A stretch of 64,000 bases of DNA, from positions 10,904 to 74,903 of the forward strand of contig DDQW01000096.1 of NCBI GenBank assembly GCA_002342805.1, read 5' to 3'. This document shows positions 24,900 through 31,663 of the stretch, in pieces. The notes beneath the pieces are model-generated. The model saw only the letters and a list, made by a program, of their open reading frames with translations. It had not been told where the DNA came from and did not search any database. A program made the position numbers and the translations under genes. Origin of the DNA: Clostridiales bacterium UBA2432 (GTDB lineage Bacteria; Bacillota; Clostridia; Lachnospirales; Vallitaleaceae). Numbering within the stretch: position 1 is the first letter of the stretch; every line of letters begins with the position of its first letter.

Positions 24900-25688
24900 A
24901 TGTTGCCTGAAGAAAGAAGGACCAAAATTCTATCTATTTTGCATATGAATAAAAGTGCAACAGTAACTTACTTGTGTAATGAATTAAAGGCTTCAGAAGC
25001 AACAATTCGAAGGGATCTTGCCATTTTAGATGATGAGAATAAATTAGAACGTGTTCGAGGTGGAGCCATTATGCGGTCGAATACGCCGGTGGAAAAAGAA
25101 GAGACCTTTGGTGAAAAAGAAGGTGCATATATTCGAGAAAAACAACGTATTGCTAAGGAGGCATTTAAGCATTTAAGAGATCATGATTCGATTTTTCTTG
25201 ATGCAGGGACAACAACATTAGAACTTGCAAAATTGATAGGTCGAAGTCGAATTCATGTGTTTGTGGCCACAAATGCACCACATTTTTCTATGTATTTAGC
25301 CAATAATCCCAATGTGGAACAATTTGTTGTCGGTGGAAAAATTCGGAATAATACCTTAAGTGTCGTCGGAGCTGCAGCGGTGGATATGATTCGCCGATTA
25401 AATATGAATAAGGTCTTTATTGGGGTCAATGCCATATCACCGGAATTTGGACTGACTACGCCGGATTTTGAAGAAGCGGAGTTGAAACGGCATGCTCTTG
25501 ATAATGGACGGGAACGATTTATTTTAGCTGATAGTAGCAAATTCAGTAAAGTCGCAATGTGTGAAATCGCGCCTTTAAGTTATGTTGATATGATTATCAC
25601 ATCAACGATTGAGGATGAATCTATCCGATCGGAATGTGAAAAAGAAGGTATAACGCTTGTTGAAGTTTTAAGAGACTGGGAGGGATAA
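24900..25688 (+). CDS. fruR: DeoR-family transcriptional regulator (FruR-like)
   Basis: Sugar-operon repressor, 262 residues. The N-terminal DeoR helix-turn-helix is at about 3-55 (MLPEERRTKILSILHMNKSA, LKASEATIRRDLAIL). The C-terminal sugar-phosphate-binding domain has IFLDAGTTTLELAKLIG and FIGVNAISPEFGLTTP. It lies between EIIA and 1-phosphofructokinase, the usual FruR position, so fructose 1-phosphate is the likely inducer. It probably binds the TTGATT repeats upstream of ptsI, giving autoregulation; this is inferred from position and has no direct evidence. Confidence 0.92.
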   Translation: MLPEERRTKILSILHMNKSATVTYLCNELKASEATIRRDLAILDDENKLERVRGGAIMRSNTPVEKEETFGEKEGAYIREKQRIAKEAFKHLRDHDSIFLDAGTTTLELAKLIGRSRIHVFVATNAPHFSMYLANNPNVEQFVVGGKIRNNTLSVVGAAAVDMIRRLNMNKVFIGVNAISPEFGLTTPDFEEAELKRHALDNGRERFILADSSKFSKVAMCEIAPLSYVDMIITSTIEDESIRSECEKEGITLVEVLRDWEG

Positions 25689-25689
25689 A

Positions 25690-26646
25690 ATGATTGCAAC
25701 AGTCACGTTGAACCCGGCAATTGATAAAATTGTTGAGATTAATGAGATGTCGCTTGGAAAAGTGCATCGGATATCGAAGATGGTAAAAACATTAGGTGGA
25801 AAAAGTATTAACGTATCTAGAATTTTATCAGGACTTGAAGTTGAGAACAGAGCTTTATGCTTTGTGGGTGATGATAATAGTCATGAAGTTGAAATGTATG
25901 CTCAAACGGATCAGATTAACTTAGATATGATTCGAGTAAAAGGGAGTACGCGAACCAATGTGAAGGTAGTTGAACCGGACAATGGCTATCAGACCACGGA
26001 TTTGAATGAACCTGGTTTTATGATTTCAAAAGAACAATTAGAAGCAATGACGACTAAGATTGTTAAGGACTATGGAGATAGTGAGTTTATCGTATTAAGC
26101 GGAAGTTTACCTAAAGGAGTTGGCGAGTCTTACTATGCTGAAATTGTCAAACAATTAAAAACAAGAACCAATATTGTTGTTGATGCAGACAAAGATGTTC
26201 TTATGAAAAGCATTAAAGAGGGACCGTTTCTAATTAAACCGAATATTCATGAATTGGAATCAGCTGTGGGGAAAACATTTGACTCATTGGAAGATCTAAT
26301 GGTCGAGTGTCGTAAGCTCATTGATCAATATGGAATTACATATATTTTGGTTTCCATGGGAGAAGAAGGTAGCCTTCTTGTCAGTGAAGATTATTGCATA
26401 AAAGCGGACATCCTAAAAGTAAATGTTGTCAGTACTGTTGGGGCAGGAGACTCTATGCTTGCAGGATTCATATTTGGGTTAAAGGCATTTTCGAAAGAAG
26501 ATGAATTAATAAAATTAAGAAAAGCTTTACAATGCGGAACAGGAAGCAGTGCTATTGCCATTGAGACGCAAGATCATGTGGGCTTTTCAAGAGAAAAATT
26601 ATTAGAAAGGAGTAATCAAGTAACGGTAACAAACTTGGGGTGTTAA
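25690..26646 (+). CDS. fruK: 1-phosphofructokinase
   Basis: PfkB-family kinase converting fructose 1-phosphate to fructose 1,6-bisphosphate; 318 residues. The N terminus IATVTLNPAIDKIVEI and the LGGKSINVSRILSG substrate motif mark the FruK/LacC branch. The C-terminal anion hole and catalytic Asp are in STVGAGDSMLAGF. The gene starts 1 bp after the fruR stop, with GGGAGGG inside the end of fruR as ribosome site. It completes the pathway from PTS-imported fructose to glycolysis. Confidence 0.95.
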   Translation: MIATVTLNPAIDKIVEINEMSLGKVHRISKMVKTLGGKSINVSRILSGLEVENRALCFVGDDNSHEVEMYAQTDQINLDMIRVKGSTRTNVKVVEPDNGYQTTDLNEPGFMISKEQLEAMTTKIVKDYGDSEFIVLSGSLPKGVGESYYAEIVKQLKTRTNIVVDADKDVLMKSIKEGPFLIKPNIHELESAVGKTFDSLEDLMVECRKLIDQYGITYILVSMGEEGSLLVSEDYCIKADILKVNVVSTVGAGDSMLAGFIFGLKAFSKEDELIKLRKALQCGTGSSAIAIETQDHVGFSREKLLERSNQVTVTNLGC

Positions 26647-26680
26647 CAATTAAATTTATCTATTTATAGGAGGATTATGT

Positions 26681-28048
26681 ATGAAAATTTTAGGAGTAAC
26701 AGCTTGTCCGACAGGGATTGCACACACGTATATGGCGGCAGAAGCCATTGAAGAGGCGGCAAAAGAAAAAGGCTATGAAGTTAAAGTTGAAACAAGAGGT
26801 TCGGTTGGCGTAGAGAATGAACTGACACAAGAAGAAATCGATAGTGCAGATGCTATTATTTTGGCTTGTGATACATCGGTTCCGATGGAACGTTTTGCAG
26901 GTAAAAAAATGATATCCGTATCTGTGAGCGAAGCGCTAAAAGACACAGGTGCATTGATTGAAAGAGCTTTAAAAGCTCCGAAATACAGTGTGAATAAAGA
27001 TTTGACAGATGATGTAGCAGAGATTAAGGCCAAGCGTAGCGAAGAACGCAAAGGTGTTTATAAGCATTTGATGAATGGAGTATCGTTTATGATTCCATTT
27101 GTTGTAGCAGGTGGTATTGCCATTGCCTTAAGTTTCCTTTTTGGATATGATGCATTTGAATCAGAAGGCACATTAGCAGCCTTTTTAATGAGCATCGGTG
27201 GAGGTTCAGGAGCATTTGGACTAATGATCCCTATTTTAGCCGGATATATTGCTTATTCAATTGCAGATCGCCCCGGTTTAGCTCCAGGTATGATAGGCGG
27301 AGCAGTGGCAACACAGTTGAATGCCGGATTCTTAGGAGCGATATTAGCCGGATTTTTGGCTGGTTATGTTGTATTACTTATCAAAAAAACTATTAAACTT
27401 CCGAAAACATTACAAGGTATTATGCCTGTTTTGATTATCCCGGTTTTAGGTTCTTTAATTGTTGGACTTATATTTTTCTATGTTATAGGAACGCCTGTTG
27501 CCGCGATTAATACAGCAATGAACAATTTCCTAGAAGGAATGAGTGGAACGAATGCAGTATTACTTGGTTTGATTATTGGTTTAATGATGGCCTTTGATAT
27601 GGGTGGTCCTGTCAATAAAGCGGCCTATGCCTTTGGAGCAGGAACACTTGTAGCAGGAACTGGTTCGCCGATTATGGCAGCAGTTATGGCGGCAGGAATG
27701 GTTCCGCCACTTGGTCTTGCCTTAGCAACGATTTTGTTTAGAAATAAATTTACCAATAGTGAAAAAGAAGCTGGAAAAGCAGCCGTAGTTCTTGGCTTGG
27801 CCTTTATTACTGAAGGTGCTATTCCTTTTGCAGCGGCAGATCCATTGCGCGTTATTCCCTCAATTATGGTCGGTAGTGCAGTGACTGGTGCCTTGTCGAT
27901 GGCATTTAATGCAACATTATCTGTACCACATGGAGGAATTTTTGTTTTCTTTGCTGTAGAAAATGTTATAATGTATTTGTTAGCCATAATCATTGGGGCA
28001 ATAGTATCCGCATTTATGGTTGGCTTTTTGAAGAAAAAAACAGAATAA
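26681..28048 (+). CDS. fruA: PTS fructose permease EIIBC
   Basis: Membrane permease that imports fructose as fructose 1-phosphate, 455 residues. The N-terminal EIIB domain has phospho-cysteine Cys9 in GVTACPTGIAHTYMAAEA and ends near 100. A charged linker (about 105-128) leads to the EIIC domain from about 130 with some nine hydrophobic segments, including MIPFVVAGGIAIALSFLFG, FDMGGPVNKAAYAFG and TEGAIPFAA, hallmark motifs of fructose EIIC. There is no EIIA domain; that is supplied by the separate gene at 24445. AGGAGG precedes the ATG, and HPr follows 21 bp later. Confidence 0.95.
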   Translation: MKILGVTACPTGIAHTYMAAEAIEEAAKEKGYEVKVETRGSVGVENELTQEEIDSADAIILACDTSVPMERFAGKKMISVSVSEALKDTGALIERALKAPKYSVNKDLTDDVAEIKAKRSEERKGVYKHLMNGVSFMIPFVVAGGIAIALSFLFGYDAFESEGTLAAFLMSIGGGSGAFGLMIPILAGYIAYSIADRPGLAPGMIGGAVATQLNAGFLGAILAGFLAGYVVLLIKKTIKLPKTLQGIMPVLIIPVLGSLIVGLIFFYVIGTPVAAINTAMNNFLEGMSGTNAVLLGLIIGLMMAFDMGGPVNKAAYAFGAGTLVAGTGSPIMAAVMAAGMVPPLGLALATILFRNKFTNSEKEAGKAAVVLGLAFITEGAIPFAAADPLRVIPSIMVGSAVTGALSMAFNATLSVPHGGIFVFFAVENVIMYLLAIIIGAIVSAFMVGFLKKKTE

Positions 28049-28069
28049 AAAAAATTAAGGAGTGATGTT

Positions 28070-28321
28070 ATGATTCGTTTTAATGCAAAGGTACCATTTG
28101 AAGAAGGTCTGCATGCTAGACCGGCAACACAACTCGTAAATCTCATTAAAAATGTAGCTTCTGACGTTCAGTTAGTCAAGGATGGAAAATCAGTGAATCC
28201 TAAGAGTATTCTCGGTGTATTAACAGTTGGTGCAGGGCATGGAGATGAGATTGAAGTTGTTGTTGAGGGTGAAGATGAAGTGAAAGTTGCGGATAGTTTG
28301 AAAGAATTTTTTCAAGCTTAA
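28070..28321 (+). CDS. ptsH: Phosphocarrier protein HPr
   Basis: General PTS phosphocarrier, 83 residues. His15 in GLHARPATQ accepts phosphate from enzyme I. Ser46 in NPKSILGVLTV is the site phosphorylated by HPr kinase in Gram-positives, so this protein can also act as a CcpA co-repressor. It is the last gene of the operon led by ptsI. A fructose-controlled promoter would therefore set the level of general PTS proteins unless another ptsHI exists in the genome. Confidence 0.97.
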   Translation: MIRFNAKVPFEEGLHARPATQLVNLIKNVASDVQLVKDGKSVNPKSILGVLTVGAGHGDEIEVVVEGEDEVKVADSLKEFFQA

Positions 28322-28343
28322 GCAAAGGAAGAAAGCAACGAAA

Positions 28344-28358
28344 TGATAATCTTTATCA
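28344..28358 (+). promoter_or_regulatory. Fur-box-like palindrome upstream of the DUF1858 gene
   Basis: TGATAATCTTTATCA differs at one position from the 7-1-7 Fur-type consensus TGATAATNATTATCA. It lies 6 bp upstream of the -35 element. Assignment to Fur, PerR or another regulator is uncertain. Confidence 0.4.
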
Positions 28359-28364
28359 ATTAGC

Positions 28365-28393
28365 TTGCCATATTTAAATATATGTATTATAAT
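28365..28393 (+). promoter_or_regulatory. Promoter of the DUF1858 gene
   Basis: TTGCCA (28365-28370), 17-bp spacer, TATAAT (28388-28393), 61 bp before the ATG. Confidence 0.6.
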
Positions 28394-28399
28394 GTCTTA

Positions 28400-28423
28400 T
28401 ATATGATAAGGTTTTATCATATA
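28400..28423 (+). promoter_or_regulatory. Ten-base palindrome at the DUF1858 transcription start
   Basis: TATATGATAA-GGTT-TTATCATATA, a perfect inverted repeat at the expected +1 region, sharing the TGATAA half-site with 28344-28358 but with a different spacing. It could be an operator, or an RNA hairpin at the 5' end of the message. Confidence 0.45.
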
Positions 28424-28454
28424 ATGGAGATATAAATGATAGGAGGCTTTAAAT

Positions 28455-28658
28455 ATGGCTAAAATAACCGGAGATATGATTATTGCAGATATTATTCGTG
28501 TCGATCAGGAACTCATTCCGATATTAATGGAAAACGGCATGCACTGTGTCGGTTGTCCGTCATCACAAGGTGAAACATTAGAAGAAGCTTGTTATGTTCA
28601 CGGAATGGAAATAGATCCTTTATTGGATCAGATGAATACATTTTTGGAAGACAGATAA
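28455..28658 (+). CDS. DUF1858 small redox-disulfide protein
   Basis: Sixty-seven-residue protein matching DUF1858, whose members have a conserved CxxC and are annotated as hybrid-cluster-protein-associated redox disulfide proteins. The motif MHCVGCPSSQGETLEEAC (residues about 30-47) shows the CxxC, the Ser/Gly turn and a third Cys. It is predicted to be cytoplasmic, with no signal or membrane segment. AGGAGG lies upstream. It has its own promoter flanked by TGATAA palindromes and its own terminator, so it is a single-gene unit under distinct control. A redox or nitrosative-stress role is inference; no hybrid cluster protein is in the window. Confidence 0.88.
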   Translation: MAKITGDMIIADIIRVDQELIPILMENGMHCVGCPSSQGETLEEACYVHGMEIDPLLDQMNTFLEDR

Positions 28659-28659
28659 T

Positions 28660-28695
28660 AAAAAAGGTTGTGTACGAAAGTACACAACCTTTTTT
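28660..28695. terminator. Terminator between DUF1858 and mecA (bidirectional)
   Basis: Sixteen-base perfect stem (28660-28675 with 28680-28695), core GGTTGTGTAC/GTACACAACC, closed by a GAAA tetraloop. A-tract and T-tract flank it, so it can end both convergent transcripts. Confidence 0.93.
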
Positions 28696-28707
28696 GCTTG
28701 GATCAAA

Positions 28708-29382
28708 TCAAAATTGACTCATAATATTGACCGCATTATCTTTAATAAGCGTATCAAAATGCTCTTCGAAATAACTTAGGGCCGTATGTCGATGTACTGC
28801 AGATTCACCATACTCAGATAAGGTGCCTCGGATTACTCGGTTTGCCCAGCGCGGAATGTTATCGGCAACAATAGCTAGATAGTATTGGTTGGTAACAACG
28901 TTCTTGAATAATGAACTACGTGTAAAATCAAAATCACTAACTTTGTTCGCTGCGTGCGAAACTTCATCTAATGAGTTGAAAATATATACATAAAAGACAT
29001 CAATAAGCTCATCTTTAATGCGTTCTTTTTCAAGAGCGGATTCTTGGACGAAGCTTTCTTCAGGTAATGTCTTCTTCTTGAAAGTCCTTGTCGTCGGCAC
29101 AGGTAGATTGGCAAACTTATCTTCGATGTCATCTGGATTGTCTACCTTTGTAATAATAAGCATAATGCTGTCTGAAGATAAAGGGACAGCTTCAATCATT
29201 AATGGGGCATCGTTAGCCTCGAAACCAAATTGGTCGCTTGCCTGCAACATCATATCCTTAAATAGTTCTTGAGCCTTATCAGTGCCATATGCAAGCTCGC
29301 TTACTTTGATCTGTCGGGAAGTTAAATCGTTTTTACTAAGAACGCATTTGATTTGATTGTTATTGATCTTTTCGATTTTCAT
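28708..29382 (-). CDS. mecA: Adaptor protein MecA
   Basis: Adaptor that delivers substrates to the ClpC-ClpP protease and was first known as a negative regulator of competence; 224 residues. The N-terminal substrate-binding domain begins MKIEKINNNQIKCVLSKNDL. A variable acidic linker (about 85-125) is followed by the C-terminal ClpC-binding domain with VFYVYIFNSLDEVSHAA and FDTLIKDNAV. The start at 29382 gives the family N terminus and has GGAAG upstream; the frame extends 12 more residues that do not look like MecA. It is monocistronic, divergent from purA, with a palindrome over its -35. Confidence 0.94.
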   Translation of the reverse strand: MKIEKINNNQIKCVLSKNDLTSRQIKVSELAYGTDKAQELFKDMMLQASDQFGFEANDAPLMIEAVPLSSDSIMLIITKVDNPDDIEDKFANLPVPTTRTFKKKTLPEESFVQESALEKERIKDELIDVFYVYIFNSLDEVSHAANKVSDFDFTRSSLFKNVVTNQYYLAIVADNIPRWANRVIRGTLSEYGESAVHRHTALSYFEEHFDTLIKDNAVNIMSQF

Positions 29383-29440
29383 AGGATCACTTCCTTCCAT
29401 ACAAATGTTAGAAGACAAATAATGTATCTCTTCTAACTAT

Positions 29441-29470
29441 AGTATAACTGATTTTACAGTGTTCTGTAAA
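29441..29470 (-). promoter_or_regulatory. Candidate mecA promoter with palindromic -35
   Basis: On the minus strand, TTTACA (plus 29465-29470), 18-bp spacer, TATACT (plus 29441-29446). The -35 lies in a perfect inverted repeat, TTTACAG-N4-CTGTAAA (29453-29470), which may be an operator. Confidence 0.45.
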
Positions 29471-29564
29471 GTTATTTGTGTTATAATTTTCGGTAAAAAC
29501 ATCCCAAATAATGAGCTTTTTCTAAAAATTCACAAAAATTTAATAGCTTTGTCACACAATTTTA

Positions 29565-29600
29565 CCGAACATTTTCAAAGAAAAAGCTATTAATATTCGG
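29565..29600 (+). promoter_or_regulatory. purA: PurBox-like inverted pair upstream of purA
   Basis: CCGAACATT (29565-29573) and the reverse-oriented AATATTCGG (29592-29600, i.e. CCGAATATT) are 18 bp apart and end 6 bp before the purA -35. In Bacillus, PurR binds two inverted boxes with core CCGAAC separated by about 16-17 bp. A further half-site in reverse orientation (CCGAAAATT on the minus strand) lies at 29485-29493. The 29400-29755 gap otherwise holds only promoters and AT-rich inverted repeats. Confidence 0.6.
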
Positions 29601-29606
29601 AAACGC

Positions 29607-29635
29607 TTGATTTTCATGAATTATTTTGATAATAT
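29607..29635 (+). promoter_or_regulatory. Candidate purA promoter
   Basis: TTGATT (29607-29612), 17-bp spacer, TAATAT (29630-29635), directly downstream of the PurBox pair. This leaves a leader of about 110 nt before the purA start. Confidence 0.5.
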
Positions 29636-29754
29636 ATTAAAGGACTGTGCTTATATTCAAAAGCCGAGTCATAATATATAATAGAATGTAACGGATATTA
29701 TATCAATGGGATACTATCCTGTCAATAAAAATGTGTTTTGGAAGGAGTTTTTTT

Positions 29755-31029
29755 ATGGCGACAAAAGTTATAATAGGTGCACAATGGGGAGATGAAGGTA
29801 AGGCGAAGATCATCGATATTTTGTCTGAAGAGGCAGAGGTTGTCATAAGATCACAAGGTGGAAATAATGCGGGCCATACAGTAGCCGTTAATAACGATGT
29901 ATATAAATTTCATTTGATTCCTTCCGGCGTATTATATCCGGGAACAGATTGTATTGTTGCAAATGGTGTTGTTATCGATCCTCAAGGGATTTTAGAAGAG
30001 ATGGATGGATTAGCAAAACGAGGTATTTCTTTTGAACGTCTAAAAATCAGCAAGCGAGCACATGTGGTTATGCCTTATCATAAAGTTTTAGATGGTATTA
30101 AAGAAGAGGCCAGAGGGCTTAATGATATCGGTACAACAAAAAAGGGGATTGGACCCTGTTACATGGATAAAGCGGAACGATCAGGTATCCGTATTTGCGA
30201 TTTGTATAATGAAGAAGTTTTTGCTAATAAAGTTCGAGAAAATGTAATCATAAAAAATAAAATAATTAAATATGTGTATGAACAAGATATTCAGTTTGAT
30301 CCGGAAGAAATTATTGCTGAATATAAAGAATATGCAAAGCGCTTGAAGCCATATGTGGATGATACGACAGTTTTAGCATATGAAGCCATTAAGTCGGGGA
30401 AAAAAGTTCTTTTTGAAGGAGCACAAGGTACCTTATTAGATCTTGACCTGGGAACCTATCCTTATGTCACAAGTTCTCATCCGATCACCGGTGGTGTGTG
30501 TGTCGGTTCGGGGATTGGACCAACCATGATTGACGAATGCATCGGAGTTATGAAAGGTTATGTTACACGTGTGGGAAAAGGACCTTTCCCGACAGAATTA
30601 TTTGATGAAGTTGGAGAACAGATTCGTGATATTGGACATGAATTCGGAACAACAACGGGACGAGCAAGGCGTTGTGGATGGTTTGATGCAGTGATAGGAA
30701 AATTTGCTGTACGAACAAGTGGGTTGACGAGTATTGCACTCAATAAGATTGATGTGTTAGCAAATATAGATACACTAAAAATATGTGTGGCTTACAAAAA
30801 AGACGAGGAAATAATTCATGAGTTCCCGGCTAGCTTGGAAGAATTAGCATTGTGTGAGCCTGTATACGAGGAATTAGAAGGTTGGGGACCCATTGACCAT
30901 ATTAAAGATTATGAGGACCTACCTGAGGCGGCTAAAACGTATGTGAAACGTGTTGAAGAGCTTTGTGGTGCAAAGGTATCTATGGTTGGTGTCGGACCGA
31001 ATCGAGACCAAAACATTTATGTAAAATAG
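29755..31029 (+). CDS. purA: Adenylosuccinate synthetase
   Basis: Catalyses the GTP-dependent first step from IMP to AMP, 424 residues. The ATG at 29755 follows GGAAGGAG and gives the family N terminus ATKVIIGAQWGDEGKAKIID; an ATG at 29731 lacks a ribosome site. The GTP-binding and catalytic region GDEGK, the IMP motif NNAGHTV, LPSGVLYP-like LIPSGVLYPG, GTTKKGIGP and TTTGRARRCGWFD are all present. The loop reads GDEGKAK where the best-known enzymes have GDEGKGK. It is a lone gene with a probable PurR-type operator. The pth gene starts 45 bp downstream, perhaps in the same transcript. Confidence 0.96.
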   Translation: MATKVIIGAQWGDEGKAKIIDILSEEAEVVIRSQGGNNAGHTVAVNNDVYKFHLIPSGVLYPGTDCIVANGVVIDPQGILEEMDGLAKRGISFERLKISKRAHVVMPYHKVLDGIKEEARGLNDIGTTKKGIGPCYMDKAERSGIRICDLYNEEVFANKVRENVIIKNKIIKYVYEQDIQFDPEEIIAEYKEYAKRLKPYVDDTTVLAYEAIKSGKKVLFEGAQGTLLDLDLGTYPYVTSSHPITGGVCVGSGIGPTMIDECIGVMKGYVTRVGKGPFPTELFDEVGEQIRDIGHEFGTTTGRARRCGWFDAVIGKFAVRTSGLTSIALNKIDVLANIDTLKICVAYKKDEEIIHEFPASLEELALCEPVYEELEGWGPIDHIKDYEDLPEAAKTYVKRVEELCGAKVSMVGVGPNRDQNIYVK

Positions 31030-31074
31030 TAGTGTCAAAATTGACTCTATTCAAGTATTTAGGAAGGAATGACT

Positions 31075-31638
31075 ATGAAGATAATTATAGGCCTAGGCAA
31101 CAAAGGGCTAAAATATGCTCAAACCCGTCATAACATAGGCTTTGAAGTGATTGAGTTATTGGCACATCGACATAACATTCCCATGAATCAACGTAAGTTT
31201 AAAGGTATTGTCGGTCAAGGTGTCATTGCAGGAGAAAAAGTCTTGTTAGTGATGCCTTTGACGTATATGAACTTAAGTGGGGAATGTGTCCGTGAAGTAT
31301 TAGATTTTTATAAATTAAGTGCAGAGGATATTATTGTTATTTATGACGACCTCAGTATGGATTTAGGTGCACTACGTATTCGAGACAAAGGAAGTGCAGG
31401 GGGGCATAATGGTATTAAAAATATCATTAGTCATCTAGGCCAAGACGCCTTCCTTCGACTAAAAGTCGGCGTTGGACCTCAACCTCCGAATGTAAAGGCG
31501 GAACACTTTGTCTTAGATCGATTCAACAAAAGTGAAATTGAAAAAATGACTGATAGCATTGAACATACGGTAAATGCAATCGAATCGATTCTTGAACAAG
31601 GTGTAAATTATGCTATGAATAATTATAACAAAAAATAA
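31075..31638 (+). CDS. pth: Peptidyl-tRNA hydrolase
   Basis: Releases tRNA from prematurely dropped peptidyl-tRNA; 187 residues. The ATG at 31075 is chosen because AGGAAGGA ends 6 bp before it, while the one at 31069 overlaps that site. The catalytic His is in KYAQTRHNIGFEVIE. The Asp lies in VIYDDLSMDLG and is followed by the conserved GSAGGHNGIKNII. The N terminus reads GLGNKG where most bacterial enzymes have GLGNPG. It is 25 bp upstream of mfd, as in many Firmicutes. Confidence 0.96.
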   Translation: MKIIIGLGNKGLKYAQTRHNIGFEVIELLAHRHNIPMNQRKFKGIVGQGVIAGEKVLLVMPLTYMNLSGECVREVLDFYKLSAEDIIVIYDDLSMDLGALRIRDKGSAGGHNGIKNIISHLGQDAFLRLKVGVGPQPPNVKAEHFVLDRFNKSEIEKMTDSIEHTVNAIESILEQGVNYAMNNYNKK

Positions 31639-31663
31639 ATTTAACCTATGAAAGCGTGATCAT

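Noticed and set aside
29489..29593. Structured non-coding RNA in the mecA-purA gap
   Set aside because: The interleaved inverted repeats are real, but the candidate promoters on both strands point away from most of the region, so transcription is not supported. It is kept only as a DNA-level finding.
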